Origin: Deltaproteobacteria bacterium
GTDB taxonomy: Bacteria > Myxococcota_A > UBA9160 > UBA4427
DNA length: 64,000 nt
NCBI GenBank assembly: GCA_029261835.1
Contig: JAJDAO010000026.1
Coordinates: 196,666-260,665 of the forward strand
Direction of reading: 5' to 3'
Positions 8,715-17,796 of the stretch are shown here, piece after piece; the stretch's first letter is position 1, and every line of letters begins with the position of its first letter. The notes under the pieces were generated by a model, which was not told the origin of the DNA, made no database searches, and saw only the letters and a list, made by a program, of their open reading frames with translations. The translations under genes were made by a program, and so were the position numbers.

Positions 8715-9896
8715 TCACCCGCGCTCGGCTTCTGCTGCATCTCCGCTCTGCTCGCGCAGATCGTCGAGCAATGCGGTGACCAGAGCCTCCGTCATGGCGC
8801 GGGCCACCGGACTGCCGGCGATATCGTCGCGGCGAAACGCCGAGGCGCTCGCCAGACAGGCCCGTGCGGTCTCCTCCTGCCCGTCGCGCCACATCAGGTA
8901 TGCGGTTTCCTCGAGCCGTTCAGCACTCGCCTTGCCCGTTCCGGAAACGGCGCTGTAAAGCGAATCCACCGTCTGTCGAACCGTCTGCTCGAGCTTCTCC
9001 TCGTTCATCGCCTGGGCGGCGCCCCGCTCGGACTCGATCTGCTGCCGCAGGCCCGCGACGACCTCCTGAAGTCGACCGGGCGGAGGCGGCCAGGGGCCGA
9101 GCCGACCCGCCACCACCTCGGCCGCCAGAGCCTCGACAGCCTCCGAACACGCCTCGTCGCCCAACTGCTCACGCACCTCCTCACCCGGGGTGGCGACCTG
9201 CGAGGCCCCTTCTCGCAGGCGCTCGCGCCACTCGCCAAAGCCGCTCGGAAACGGGCGCGTACCCGGATGGTCCGCCGCACGTCTCGCGATGAGCGCACGT
9301 ACGGCCAACGCATCGACCTCGATCGCCGCAAACCGCTCACGCCGCGTGATGTCCCTGATGAACCGCTTCACCTGGCTGCGACCCGCGGAGTAGACCTGAA
9401 AGTCGACGACACCCCGCTCTTCATCCAGCAGCAGCTCGAATACCCGGACACCGCCGGACGGGTTCGAGGCGGCCAGGTATACCAAGCGGCCGCCACGCGG
9501 ATCGTAGGGAGACACGTAACCCGACTCAAACGCCTGCTCCAAGCTCGGCAGACGCGCAACTCTGGGCTCGGGCTCGCTCGTTTCCTCGTCCAGCTCAATG
9601 CCACGCGAGCGCGCTTGATGGAGAACGCGCCGCAGCGCCTTTCGCCCAGGCTTCGGGAGCGCCGACGCCGCGACGCGTGACAGCGTCGCCACACCCGCCG
9701 GCGACTCGAGCCAGCAGCTCGCCAGCTCGGCGCCATCGTCGGGGTAGTTGGCCAGCAGCCAGCTGGCCACTCGGCCGGCCGCAGCAGCGTCGAGCAGCTC
9801 GAGCAGCTGGCTCGGATCACCATTGGCCGGACGTATGCTGTCCGCATCCCCGGGTAGTGCCTCTGCCGCCTGCTCGAGGCTCTCGGCAAGACTCAT
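8715..9896 (-). CDS. Hypothetical protein, 393 aa, soluble
   Basis: Not recognised. No signal peptide, membrane segment or catalytic motif is evident. Residues ~125-200 look like a compact alpha/beta unit (GGRLVYLAASNPSGGVRVFELLLDEERGVV followed by FQVYSAGRSQVKRFIRDIT). The remainder is mostly amphipathic helix and ends in a repeat-like helical segment (RLEETAYLMWRDGQEETARACLASA) resembling a TPR/HEAT helix. The start ATG at 9896 has GGAG about 8 nt upstream. It is followed at 9 nt by the 116-aa gene and is probably transcribed with it. Confidence 0.75.
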   Translation of the reverse strand: MSLAESLEQAAEALPGDADSIRPANGDPSQLLELLDAAAAGRVASWLLANYPDDGAELASCWLESPAGVATLSRVAASALPKPGRKALRRVLHQARSRGIELDEETSEPEPRVARLPSLEQAFESGYVSPYDPRGGRLVYLAASNPSGGVRVFELLLDEERGVVDFQVYSAGRSQVKRFIRDITRRERFAAIEVDALAVRALIARRAADHPGTRPFPSGFGEWRERLREGASQVATPGEEVREQLGDEACSEAVEALAAEVVAGRLGPWPPPPGRLQEVVAGLRQQIESERGAAQAMNEEKLEQTVRQTVDSLYSAVSGTGKASAERLEETAYLMWRDGQEETARACLASASAFRRDDIAGSPVARAMTEALVTALLDDLREQSGDAAEAERG

Positions 9897-10040
9897 CGCT
9901 TCGACTCCGCTCCTGCGGCGGTTGGCGTTCCTCGGGCCGCCCGCTCCGCGCTGCGCCGGCCGAGCATAGTCGAGGCCGGCGTGCTCGGCCCCCTGACCGC
10001 CTGCGGGGCGCGGGTGTCGGGCCGGCCGAAGCTCGCGGGA

Positions 10041-11210
10041 TCAGACGCGGCGGGTCTCACCGGAATCCAGCAGCTTGCGGTGTTCGGCCATCGCAAAGCG
10101 ATCCGTCATTCCCGCAACATAATCCGCGACCGCCCGCGCTGCGCCTTCGCGGTCGAAGCGTTGGCGGACCTGATCGGGCAGCAGCGCGGGATCCCGACAG
10201 AGAAGCCGAAACAACTCCTCGACGATCCCCTCCGCCTCGTGGGTCATGCGCGCGACGCGCGGGTGGTTGTAGAAGTTGTCCGACAAGAACGCCAGCAGCT
10301 CGCGCTTGCTTTGCTCGAGTGGCTGCGAAAAGCCGGCCGTCACGCTCTCGCAATCGCGCACGGCCTCGGGCGATCGCATGTTCCCGGCCTCGATGCGCGC
10401 CTGCGTGGCCTCGATCAGATCACTCACCAAGCGATTGATCAAGCCGACGATGATCTGGGCTCTGCGAATCGTGTGCGAGGCATCGCCGACCCGCCCCGCA
10501 ACCTCGCGCGCGATGTCCGCGACCAGTGGCAGCTCGCCCGCCATTTCCAGGTCGACGATACCCGAGCGGAGTGCGTCATCGAGATCGTGATTCACGTAAG
10601 CGATCTCGTCGGCTGAGTCCGCGACCTGGGCTTCGAGACCTCGCTGACGCGAGAGTTCGGGCAGCGGCACCGGATGATCCCAGTCACAACCATGCTTGAG
10701 GATTCCTTCACGCGTCTCTGCCGTGAGGTTCAGGCCCAAGAAGCCGGGGTAACGTCGCTCGAGCAGGTCGACCACACGCAGGCTCTGGCGGTTGTGGTCG
10801 AAACCGCCGTGCTCCTTCAGCATGGCCCTGAGGACCCGTTCGCCCGCGTGCCCGAAAGGCGTGTGGCCGAGGTCGTGCGCCAGTGCGATCGCTTCGGCGA
10901 GATCTTCGTTGAGCCGCAGCGCGCGCGCGATCGTACGCGCGATCTGCGCACCCTCGAGCGTGTGGGTCAGCCGATTCCGGTAGTGGTCACCCTCGTGATA
11001 GACGAATACCTGGGTCTTGTACTCGAGGCGGCGAAAGGCGCTCGAGTGGACGATGCGGTCGCGATCGCGTTGGAAGGCGGTGCGGTAGAGATGCTCGTCT
11101 TCGGGCCAGACACGCCCGCGCGAGGTCACGCTCGCCGTCGCGCACGGGGCGAGCCGCTTCTGCTCCTCCCGCTCGTAGACTTCACGAGTGACCGGCAGCA
11201 GCTCGCTCAA
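10041..11210 (-). CDS. dgt: dGTPase-like dNTP triphosphohydrolase (HD domain)
   Basis: A 389-aa HD-domain deoxynucleoside triphosphate triphosphohydrolase, which splits dNTPs into deoxynucleoside and tripolyphosphate and helps set dNTP pools. The metal ligands are visible: RNRLTHTLE (first His), ALAHDLGHTPFGHAGE (HD pair and adjacent His), and a downstream DEIAYVNHDLDDA segment. The N-terminal DRDRIVHSSAFRRLEYKTQVF is the family signature. The start is a TTG at 11210 with AGGAG 5 nt upstream; it overlaps the stop of the small membrane-protein gene (TTGA). The length matches the Dgt type-2 family. Confidence 0.92.
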   Translation of the reverse strand: MSELLPVTREVYEREEQKRLAPCATASVTSRGRVWPEDEHLYRTAFQRDRDRIVHSSAFRRLEYKTQVFVYHEGDHYRNRLTHTLEGAQIARTIARALRLNEDLAEAIALAHDLGHTPFGHAGERVLRAMLKEHGGFDHNRQSLRVVDLLERRYPGFLGLNLTAETREGILKHGCDWDHPVPLPELSRQRGLEAQVADSADEIAYVNHDLDDALRSGIVDLEMAGELPLVADIAREVAGRVGDASHTIRRAQIIVGLINRLVSDLIEATQARIEAGNMRSPEAVRDCESVTAGFSQPLEQSKRELLAFLSDNFYNHPRVARMTHEAEGIVEELFRLLCRDPALLPDQVRQRFDREGAARAVADYVAGMTDRFAMAEHRKLLDSGETRRV

Positions 11211-11443
11211 CGACTCTCCTCGCTCTCGGCCTCTCGCAGGATGTCACGCAGCGCTTCGCGCGACCGCTCGCCGATACGATCCTGCGCTGCTCCGGCGCCC
11301 GGCGTCTCGAGTGTGCGGACGCGTGCTGCCTCCTCCGCCGGCTGCGCGGAAGGACCACGGCCAAGTTGCCCCAGAGTCGTCAGCGCATATCCCACGACAG
11401 CGGCAAGACCGAGTCCGAGCGTCAGAACGAGCCAGCGCTTCAC
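11207..11443 (-). CDS. Small single-pass membrane protein
   Basis: About 78 aa: an N-terminal hydrophobic helix (WLVLTLGLGLAAVVGYAL) then a hydrophilic, charged tail. The frame is open to 11551, but a GTG at 11443 with AGGAG 6 nt upstream is the best start and places the helix at the N-terminus. It overlaps the dgt start by 4 bp, so translation is probably coupled. Function unknown; it may be a signal-anchored small protein. Confidence 0.6.
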   Translation of the reverse strand: MKRWLVLTLGLGLAAVVGYALTTLGQLGRGPSAQPAEEAARVRTLETPGAGAAQDRIGERSREALRDILREAESEESR

Positions 11444-11716
11444 GGCGATCTCCTTCACGCTCCCTCCCGCCCGAAGGACGCCGACGCTCGGACAGGCAAC
11501 CGGCGGCTCCGAAGCGGGCTCACGATCAGGCGACAGGGTGCTGACGGCCATGAGACCGCAACTCGCAGCCTGCTCCCGGGGGGCACGGCGCGCAGAGCTT
11601 AGGCAGGCGAGGCTTCGATGTCAACCGGCACCGCGGCATGCATGCACCTGATTTCACAATGTTTTCTTCCTCCTCTCCCCTCCAGATCCGCGACGCCAGG
11701 CGCTACTGTACTCGCC

Positions 11717-12829
11717 ATGTCGATTGCCCCCGAACGCTCAGAGAGACTGCTACTCGGGCCAGGTCCCTCCAACGTCCCGCGCGCTGTGCTGGACGCCATG
11801 GCGGAGCCCCTGCTCGGCCATCTGGACCCCGCCTTCCTCGCGATTCTCGACGGGGTTCAACAACGACTTCGCGACCTCTTCGGAACCGCCAACGACTTCA
11901 CGCTGCCGTTGTCCGCCACCGGCAGCGCGGGCATGGAGGCCTGCCTCGTCAACCTGCTGGTGCCGGGCGACGAGATCGTGGTGGGGGTCAACGGCGTCTT
12001 CGGCGGGCGGATGTGTGACGTGGCCCAGCGCGCCGGCGCAGCGGTCACACGCGTGGAGGCCGCCTGGGGAGAGCCGCTCGATGAGGCGAAGATGGCCGAG
12101 GCCATCGCTCGCGTAAGACCGAAACTCGTCGCCTTCGTGCATGCCGAGACCTCGACCGGCGTCCTGCAGCGACCGGAACCGATCGCCGCTGCCGCTCGCG
12201 AGGTCGACGCCCTCGTCGTGCTCGACTGTGTCACCTCACTGGCCGGGCTACCTGTCACGCTCGACGAGTGGGGAATCGACGCGGCCTATAGCGGCACACA
12301 GAAGTGTCTCTCCTGCCCGCCCGGTCTCTCGCCCGTCAGCTTCTCGCCACGTGCCATCGAGCGGGTGAGAGCGCGGGCTGTGCCCGTGCAGAGCTGGTAT
12401 CTCGATGTCTCCCTGCTGGCCAGCTACTACGGCGGCGAGCGGGTCTATCACCACACGGCACCCATCTCGGCGATCTACGCGTTGGCGCAGGGGCTGCGGA
12501 TTGTCGAGCAGGAGGGACTCGCCGAGCGTAGTCGGCGACACCACGCCGCCGCGCGGGCATTGATCACCGGTCTGGAGCCGCTCGGCTTCGAGCCGCTGGT
12601 GGCCGAAGCCCACCGCCTCCCGATGCTGAGCGCAGTCCGGCTGCCCGAGCGGGTCATCAGCGCCGGCGAGGCGGACCTGCGAAAGACGCTGCTCCAGCGC
12701 CATCGCATCGAGGTCGGCGCGGGACTCGGCACGCTGGCGGGGCAGATCTGGCGCATCGGGCTCATGGGCGAGAACGCCCGCGAAGAGTCGGTCGACCGAC
12801 TCCTGACGGCACTGCATAAAGAACTCTGA
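11717..12829 (+). CDS. Class V PLP aminotransferase (alanine/serine-glyoxylate type)
   Basis: A 370-aa fold-type I aminotransferase of the alanine-glyoxylate / serine-glyoxylate / serine-pyruvate group. The N-terminal LLGPGPSNVPRAVLDAM is the family signature. The substrate-loop region TGSAGMEACLVNLLVPGDEIVVG and DCVTSLAGLPVTLDEWGID follow, and the PLP-binding lysine is Lys196 in SGTQKCLSCPPGLSP. The ATG at 11717 is chosen over upstream in-frame codons because conserved sequence begins within a few residues. It likely interconverts glyoxylate and glycine or works in serine metabolism; exact substrates cannot be read from sequence. Confidence 0.92.
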   Translation: MSIAPERSERLLLGPGPSNVPRAVLDAMAEPLLGHLDPAFLAILDGVQQRLRDLFGTANDFTLPLSATGSAGMEACLVNLLVPGDEIVVGVNGVFGGRMCDVAQRAGAAVTRVEAAWGEPLDEAKMAEAIARVRPKLVAFVHAETSTGVLQRPEPIAAAAREVDALVVLDCVTSLAGLPVTLDEWGIDAAYSGTQKCLSCPPGLSPVSFSPRAIERVRARAVPVQSWYLDVSLLASYYGGERVYHHTAPISAIYALAQGLRIVEQEGLAERSRRHHAAARALITGLEPLGFEPLVAEAHRLPMLSAVRLPERVISAGEADLRKTLLQRHRIEVGAGLGTLAGQIWRIGLMGENAREESVDRLLTALHKEL

Positions 12830-12858
12830 ACGACGCCCGGCTCGGCTACCCTCGAGGC

Positions 12859-13830
12859 ATGAAGACCCGACTTCTCGGCCGCAGTGGTCTGCGGGTGAGT
12901 GAGATCTCACTCGGCTCCTGGCTGACGCTCGGCTCCCGCGTCGACCTGGCCGCTGCCGCGAAGCTGGTCGAACGGGCCCACGACCTCGGTATCAACTTCT
13001 TTGACACCGCCGACGTCTATGAGAATGGCGGCGCCGAGGAGGCACTCGGCAGAGCGCTACGCGGGATTCCGCGGCCGCATGTCGTAGTCGCCAGCAAGTG
13101 CTTCTTCCCGATGTCCGCCCACACGAACGACTGCGGTCTGTCGCGCAAGCATGTCTTCGAGAGCGTGGAGGCCTCGCTCCGGCGCCTCGGGACGGACTAT
13201 CTCGACCTGCACCAGTGCCACCGCCCCGATCCCGAAACGCCGCTCGAGGAAACGGTGCGGGCGTATTCGGACCTGATCCAGCAGGGCAAGCTGCTCTATT
13301 GGGGGGTCTCCGAGTGGAGCGCCGAGCAGATCACACAAGCGTGTCGACTGGCCGAAGCCAGCGGCGGCTACCGCCCGATCTCCAACCAGCCGCAATACTC
13401 GATCATGCGTCGCCAGATCGAATCGGACGTATTGCCGTCGAGCGAGCGCGAGGGCTTGGGCCAGGTGGTCTTCAGTCCCCTCGGACAGGGGGTGCTCACC
13501 GGTAAGTATCGGGGCGGCACCCGCCCGGCCGCGAGCCGGGCGAGTGACGAGAACCGAAACCGCTGGATGAAGAACTATCTCACACCCAGCGCACTCGAGC
13601 GCGTCGATCGCCTGACTCCGCTGGCGCAGAAGGTCGACCTCAGCATGGCCCAGCTGGCGCTGGCCTGGTGCCTGCGGCAACCCGGCGTCTCCAGCGCAGT
13701 CGTGGGCGCAACGTGCGTCGAGCAGCTCGAAGAGAATGTCGCGGCCTCGGGCATCGATCTGCCGCAAGAGGTGCTGGCGGAGATCGACGTGATCTTTCCG
13801 CCGCCGAAAGCCGCGCCCTCTGCCAGCTGA
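12859..13830 (+). CDS. Aldo/keto reductase (potassium-channel beta-subunit-like)
   Basis: A 323-aa NADPH-dependent aldo/keto reductase with the full catalytic set: Asp49 and Tyr54 in FFDTADVYENG, Lys80 in VVVASKCFF and His118 in DLHQCHRPD. The cofactor-binding end is visible as FSPLGQGVLTGKY and SSAVVGATCVEQLEENV. The sequence most resembles the AKR6/AKR14-like K-channel-beta subfamily. It follows the aminotransferase by 29 nt with GAGG just before the ATG, so the two may be co-transcribed. Substrate unknown. Confidence 0.92.
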   Translation: MKTRLLGRSGLRVSEISLGSWLTLGSRVDLAAAAKLVERAHDLGINFFDTADVYENGGAEEALGRALRGIPRPHVVVASKCFFPMSAHTNDCGLSRKHVFESVEASLRRLGTDYLDLHQCHRPDPETPLEETVRAYSDLIQQGKLLYWGVSEWSAEQITQACRLAEASGGYRPISNQPQYSIMRRQIESDVLPSSEREGLGQVVFSPLGQGVLTGKYRGGTRPAASRASDENRNRWMKNYLTPSALERVDRLTPLAQKVDLSMAQLALAWCLRQPGVSSAVVGATCVEQLEENVAASGIDLPQEVLAEIDVIFPPPKAAPSAS

Positions 13831-13866
13831 GCCGACACTCGCTGGCCTGGCCCGCCCTGACGACGA

Positions 13867-14631
13867 TCACTCGGCGAGCAAGCTCGCGAGATCCCGCTCC
13901 ATCGCCTCTGCCCAACGTGCGTAGCCCCTCGCACCGGGGTGCAGATAATCGGGCATCAAGCTGCGCTCGATCGAGCCGTCGGGCCCGCTGAAGACGTGAC
14001 CGAAATCGCGGTATCGCACCCGCTCGCCGTCAGCCATGACGCGCAGCAAGTCGTTGATCCGATCGATCTTCTGGCGGGTGGGGCTGTCGCGCAATGGATG
14101 CTTCGGGAGAATTCCCAGCAGCAAGATCGTGGTTCGTGGAAGCCGACCACGCAGCTCGGCCAAGATGGCCTCCACTCCCTGCGCGATCTGCTCGGCACTG
14201 TTGTCGGAGGTGTTGTTCGTGCCGATCAACAACACGATGAGCTTCGGCTCCATGTCCGTGAAGTTGCCGTTCTGGACCCGCCAGAGCACGTTCTGCGTAC
14301 GATCGCCATCAATCCCGAAGTTCGCGGCACGGCGCGGCGCGTAGTACCGATTCCAGGCGAAGCGCCCCTCGCTCTCCCAGCGCTGCGTAATGGAATCGCC
14401 GAGGAAGACCAACTCGACCCGCTGGCGGGCTGCCAGGCTGGCGATCTCACTCTGCCTCGCGCGAAAGAGCGGATCGATGCGCTCCGCCGCGATGGCGGCG
14501 GTGTTTCGCACGACGCTCAGTTGCCGGACGCCGTCGTCCACCGCGGGGTCCGAGCAAGACGAAGTCGCGGCCAGCAGGAGGCCGAGCACCAGTCGCCTCG
14601 CACGACAAGTCCGATCGAGAGCGCGAGCCAT
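13867..14631 (-). CDS. GDSL/SGNH-family lipase/esterase, probable lipoprotein
   Basis: A 254-aa SGNH hydrolase with all blocks: FLGDSITQRW (catalytic Ser80), FGIDGDRTQNVLWR (block II Gly), LLIGTNNTSD (block III Asn), and PDYLHPGARGY (catalytic Asp/His). It resembles the platelet-activating-factor acetylhydrolase-like branch. The N-terminus has a basic stretch, a hydrophobic core LVLGLLLAAT and Cys26 in TSSC, suggesting export and possible lipidation, though the -3 residue is not the usual Leu. The ATG at 14631 is preferred because the open frame upstream is low-complexity. It converges with the aldo/keto reductase gene. Confidence 0.85.
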   Translation of the reverse strand: MARALDRTCRARRLVLGLLLAATSSCSDPAVDDGVRQLSVVRNTAAIAAERIDPLFRARQSEIASLAARQRVELVFLGDSITQRWESEGRFAWNRYYAPRRAANFGIDGDRTQNVLWRVQNGNFTDMEPKLIVLLIGTNNTSDNSAEQIAQGVEAILAELRGRLPRTTILLLGILPKHPLRDSPTRQKIDRINDLLRVMADGERVRYRDFGHVFSGPDGSIERSLMPDYLHPGARGYARWAEAMERDLASLLAE

Positions 14632-15212
14632 GCCAGCCCCCCACCCGACAGCGGGCAGTTGTACCGAGCCTGACAGATCCCGAGGCCAAGGGACAACCGG
14701 TCGGATCAATCGTCGACCCGCGCATCTGCGAGCAGGACCTCGTGACAAGAGAAAAGGAAGGGGCCGGTCGCGGTCGATGCGGCGGCCGCGGCCGGCCCTT
14801 CGCTTACTCGTCCTTCGCTCGGCTCGGTCGCCCGCGGCGGATGCGCGACCGCGGGACACCCCACCTTCCGGCCTCCTCGGCAACAGAGGCCTCCGGAACG
14901 AGGTCACAGGCGTCCGGCTCAAGGAGAAGGGCCCGACGCCCTCCCTCTCATTCGGCGACCTCCGCGCAAGACATGAGCGGAAAATCGAGAATCGGGCCAA
15001 CGGCATACGGCATACGGCATACGGCAAGAGTGCCGTCAACTCCTTTCCACAAAAGAGAGAACAGGACGTCAGAGTGCTCGGTACGCGCGTTTCTCCAGCC
15101 AGACAACTGGGAGCGGGGACCCCGCTGCGCTGGGGGATGCCTCGAGGTCCTCTTCGGCAATCTGGAGCTTCTTCGCATCGGCGAGCACGGCTTCCTGCTC
15201 GGGCGATGGCGC
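14632..15212. other. Gene-poor stretch upstream of the LysR fragment
   Basis: About 580 bp with no convincing gene. It contains Arg/Pro-rich spurious frames on both strands and the heptamer repeat at 15001-15026. The region separates the GDSL gene from the LysR remnant and tRNA-Glu and looks like decayed or rearranged sequence. Confidence 0.6.
15001..15026. repeat. Tandem heptamer repeat CGGCATA, 3.7 copies
   Basis: CGGCATA is repeated three times plus CGGCA, head to tail, with no interruptions. It sits in the gene-poor stretch about 190 bp before the LysR-like fragment. Confidence 0.9.
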
Positions 15213-15476
15213 GTACTCCGAATCGGTGTACCAGCCCTCATCAGCAGCGACATCTACTCGTTGCGACAATGCGCGCTTGCCGGGCTCGGCATCGCTTTCG
15301 TGCCCGATGCCGGACTTCCCGAGCACCTCGCCGCCGCCGCCCCGTTGCAGCCGGTCCTGCCCGACGCCGTCAGTCGTGAGCGCCCGCTCCGCGTCGTCGT
15401 GCCTGCGGCCCTCTCCGAGATCCCGCGCAGCAAGGCCGTGCTCGACGAGGTCCGTAGTCTGATGGGCGAGACGTGA
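15213..15476 (+). pseudogene. C-terminal fragment of a LysR-type transcriptional regulator
   Basis: The last ~87 codons of this frame match the end of a LysR effector-binding domain: SSDIYSLRQCALAGLGIAFVPD followed by PLQPVLPDAVSRERPLRVVVP and the closing helix PRSKAVLDEVRSLM. The ~60 codons before it are weakly similar at most. No helix-turn-helix domain is present upstream in any frame, so a normal ~300-aa regulator is missing more than half its length. It is therefore a remnant, possibly left by a deletion or insertion next to the tRNA. It is unlikely to be functional. Confidence 0.7.
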
Positions 15477-15613
15477 CGTACGGTCGGAGCGGCACGTCGT
15501 TCTCCGCCTGGCGGGATGCGATTACCCGTGTGGCCGCGATGCAATGAGCAGATGTTCTTTCAAGTGACGCGCGGGAGCCAATCCGAAGTGCGGCGCCGCA
15601 TGAGCATGTGGCG

Positions 15614-15689
15614 TGGTATCCCCAACGGGACTCGAACCCGTGTTGCCGGCTTGAAAGGCCGGTGTCCTAACCAGCTAGACGATGGGGAC
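15614..15689 (-). tRNA. tRNA-Glu (anticodon TTC)
   Basis: On the minus strand the sequence begins GTCCCCATCGTCTAG and folds as a cloverleaf. The anticodon stem is CCGGC/GCCGG with loop CTTTCAA, giving anticodon TTC. The T-arm is GGGTTCGAGTCCC (the loop is TTCGAGT). The acceptor stem is GTCCCCA/TGGGGAT, closing with a G-T pair, then discriminator A and an encoded CCA at 15616-15614. The gene is 76 nt including CCA. Confidence 0.97.
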
Positions 15690-15711
15690 GCACCACTGCG
15701 GCGGGGCCGGA

Positions 15712-16395
15712 TTATTGCGCACCTCCCCTGCCACGCCCACCCCGTGGCCCCTTGGCTTCTCTCCCGAGCCCGTCGGCGGCGCGCCACAGATACCACGAGG
15801 CCACGGTCCTGTAGGGGCGCCATCGGGTCGCCAAGCTCTCGAGCTCCGCCGGTCCTGGCAGCTCATGCAGTCCATAGACCGCGCGGGCCCCTTTGCGAAT
15901 TCCGTAGTCGCCGACGGGCAACACGTCGGGGCGGCCCAGGCTGAAGATCAGGATCATGTCCGCCGTCCAGCGACCGACGCCTCTGATCTGCGTGAGCTGC
16001 TCGACCACCGCCTCGTCGTCAGCACTCGCTAGACCCCGTGAAGAGAGTCGACCCTCGGCGAAGGCCTGCGCGATACCGTGGAGCGCAGCCGTCTTCTGAC
16101 GTGACAGGCCAAGCAAGCGAAGCGCGTCCTGAGTCGTGGCGAGCAGCGCCGCCGGCCGCGGGAAGCGACCGCGGTAGGCGGCCTTCAAGCGCGCCTCGAT
16201 CGATCGAGCCGCGGCTCCGGCCAACTGCTGGTGGAGCACCGAGCGAATCAACGAATCGTACGGCCGGCCCGTGGGGTCGAGTTGGCAGGGACCCACGTCG
16301 CGAATCACCGCAGCCAAGCTGGCATCGCGGCGGCGCAGCGAGCGCCGGGCCCGCTCGAGCAGCGGCGCGTCGAGCCTCCCGTTCGTTGAAGCCAC
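15712..16395 (-). CDS. AlkA-type DNA-3-methyladenine glycosylase (HhH-GPD)
   Basis: A 227-aa helix-hairpin-helix GPD glycosylase that excises alkylated bases in base-excision repair. The hairpin and catalytic loop read IRGVGRWTADMILIFSLGRPDVLPVGDYG; the Asp in PVGDYG is the catalytic position. The N-terminal LIRSVLHQQLAGAAARSIEARL is also characteristic. It is shorter than E. coli AlkA because it lacks the N-terminal TBP-like domain, as in many bacterial single-domain versions. The start is a GTG at 16395. It lies just past the tRNA gene, on the same strand and upstream of it in transcription. Confidence 0.9.
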   Translation of the reverse strand: MASTNGRLDAPLLERARRSLRRRDASLAAVIRDVGPCQLDPTGRPYDSLIRSVLHQQLAGAAARSIEARLKAAYRGRFPRPAALLATTQDALRLLGLSRQKTAALHGIAQAFAEGRLSSRGLASADDEAVVEQLTQIRGVGRWTADMILIFSLGRPDVLPVGDYGIRKGARAVYGLHELPGPAELESLATRWRPYRTVASWYLWRAADGLGREAKGPRGGRGRGGAQ

Positions 16396-16473
16396 GGCGA
16401 GAGTCTAACTCGAATGGCAAAAGCGGGGAACGAACACCCTGATCGTTTGCCCAAGCCGAGGTAGACTCTGGCG

Positions 16474-17403
16474 ATGGAAGAACGATCCATCCAGATCGAG
16501 CGGGCGCAGAACCTGTGGTCGAGCTTCGTGCGCGGCTTGGACCCACTTGCCCGCGGCGCTCAGATCAATACGGACCCGGCACTCGAGTTCGATCAAATCG
16601 GGGGGCTGGCGGGGCCGAAGGACGAGATTCTCACCTACGCCTGCGCGGTGACGAATCCCGAGGTGTACTCGAGCTGGGGCACCTTTCCGCCCTCGGGCCT
16701 GCTCCTGATCGGAGCGACTGGTGTCGGGAAGGGAATGCTCGCTCGCGGCCTCGCTTCCCACACGCAAACGTCCTTCTTGCGAGTCGACGTGCCGCGCATG
16801 GTGATCGACATGGTGCACAGCGCCGGCAAGGTGGGGGAGCTCATCCAAGGCTGGTCACAGATCATGGAAGAGATGCCGCCCTTGACGGTCTTCTTCGACG
16901 AGCTCGAGTTCTCGCAGGCACGTGACCTCGGCGGTCCCCGTCCGGATCTGCCGATCGGCCCGATCATGGACTTCCTGCTCGAGCTGATCGACCGGACCAT
17001 CGCCAGCCCTGGACACCTCATCGTCGGCTCCACGGGTTACCCCGACACGCTGCGCCGCGCTTTCGCGCGACCGGGGCGCTTCGAGCGGGTCGTCGAGGTG
17101 ACGCCCATCTTCCCGGATGACGTCGTCGAGGCCCTGCTGATTCAAGCCAAGCGGGCCGAGAAGCGCGCCGGTCGCAGGCTCTTCGACGACATCGACTGGC
17201 GGGCGGTCGTCAGCAACTCCTCCGAGGCGACTACCGGCGACTGGACGCGCATTCTCCACGGTGTGCTGCGGCGCCGGGCCCGTTGCGAAGTGACAGGGGA
17301 CGGCAGCCAGCTCGTGGCGACAGCGGAGCTCGAGGAAGAGGTCACGCGCTTCAACCAGGCGCTGAGGCGAATTCGCTTCACCAATGGCGGCAACTACGTC
17401 TAG
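16474..17403 (+). CDS. AAA+ ATPase (classic FtsH/Cdc48-like clade)
   Basis: A 309-aa single-module AAA+ ATPase. Walker A is GATGVGKG (80-87), Walker B LTVFFDELEF (137-146), the sensor-1 region VGSTGYPDTLRRAF, and the arginine-finger motif is ARPGRFERVVEV. A short N-terminal helix (~35 aa) precedes FDQIGGLAGPKDEI, the classic AAA entry. No protease or second ATPase domain follows, so it probably works as a remodeller with unknown partners. It stands alone on the plus strand, divergent from the glycosylase gene. Confidence 0.88.
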   Translation: MEERSIQIERAQNLWSSFVRGLDPLARGAQINTDPALEFDQIGGLAGPKDEILTYACAVTNPEVYSSWGTFPPSGLLLIGATGVGKGMLARGLASHTQTSFLRVDVPRMVIDMVHSAGKVGELIQGWSQIMEEMPPLTVFFDELEFSQARDLGGPRPDLPIGPIMDFLLELIDRTIASPGHLIVGSTGYPDTLRRAFARPGRFERVVEVTPIFPDDVVEALLIQAKRAEKRAGRRLFDDIDWRAVVSNSSEATTGDWTRILHGVLRRRARCEVTGDGSQLVATAELEEEVTRFNQALRRIRFTNGGNYV

Positions 17404-17796
17404 CATGTCTCTGCCGCCCAGGGTGCTCGAAGCCTCCTGAGACTCCCCTCGGCGACAGCACCGACCGCGCATCCCTGAGCGCGCTGTGGGTCCGCCCGGC
17501 CACACTGCGCCTCTTCTCATAGCGCGTCGCCACGTTGCGGTACTCGCGGTCGCCGGTTGCTGCGCTCTGCCGGGCGCAAACAGCACACGGCTTGCGCGTT
17601 GCTTGCCGCAGCCTTGCCGACCGCGGTCTGCGCATGCCGATCAGCCGCTCGGGCCGGCACTGCCCTCGCGCGCATCCCGTTAGTTTCCTAACGACTCCGC
17701 CTCAATCAACCGATATGCCAGAGGCCTGGATGGTTGCGGCCTCGCCGCGCTACCGGCGCTTCGCAATTGCCGTACCTGGCCCGGGGAGAAGCTGCC
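17404..17796. other. Intergenic region upstream of the HD-GYP gene
   Basis: 393 bp with no gene recognised. It carries a small perfect hairpin at 17678-17693 (CGTTAG, loop TTTC, CTAACG), about 100 bp before the HD-GYP start; this may be an operator or weak terminator. Short open frames here have the Arg/Ala/Pro composition of noise. Confidence 0.5.
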
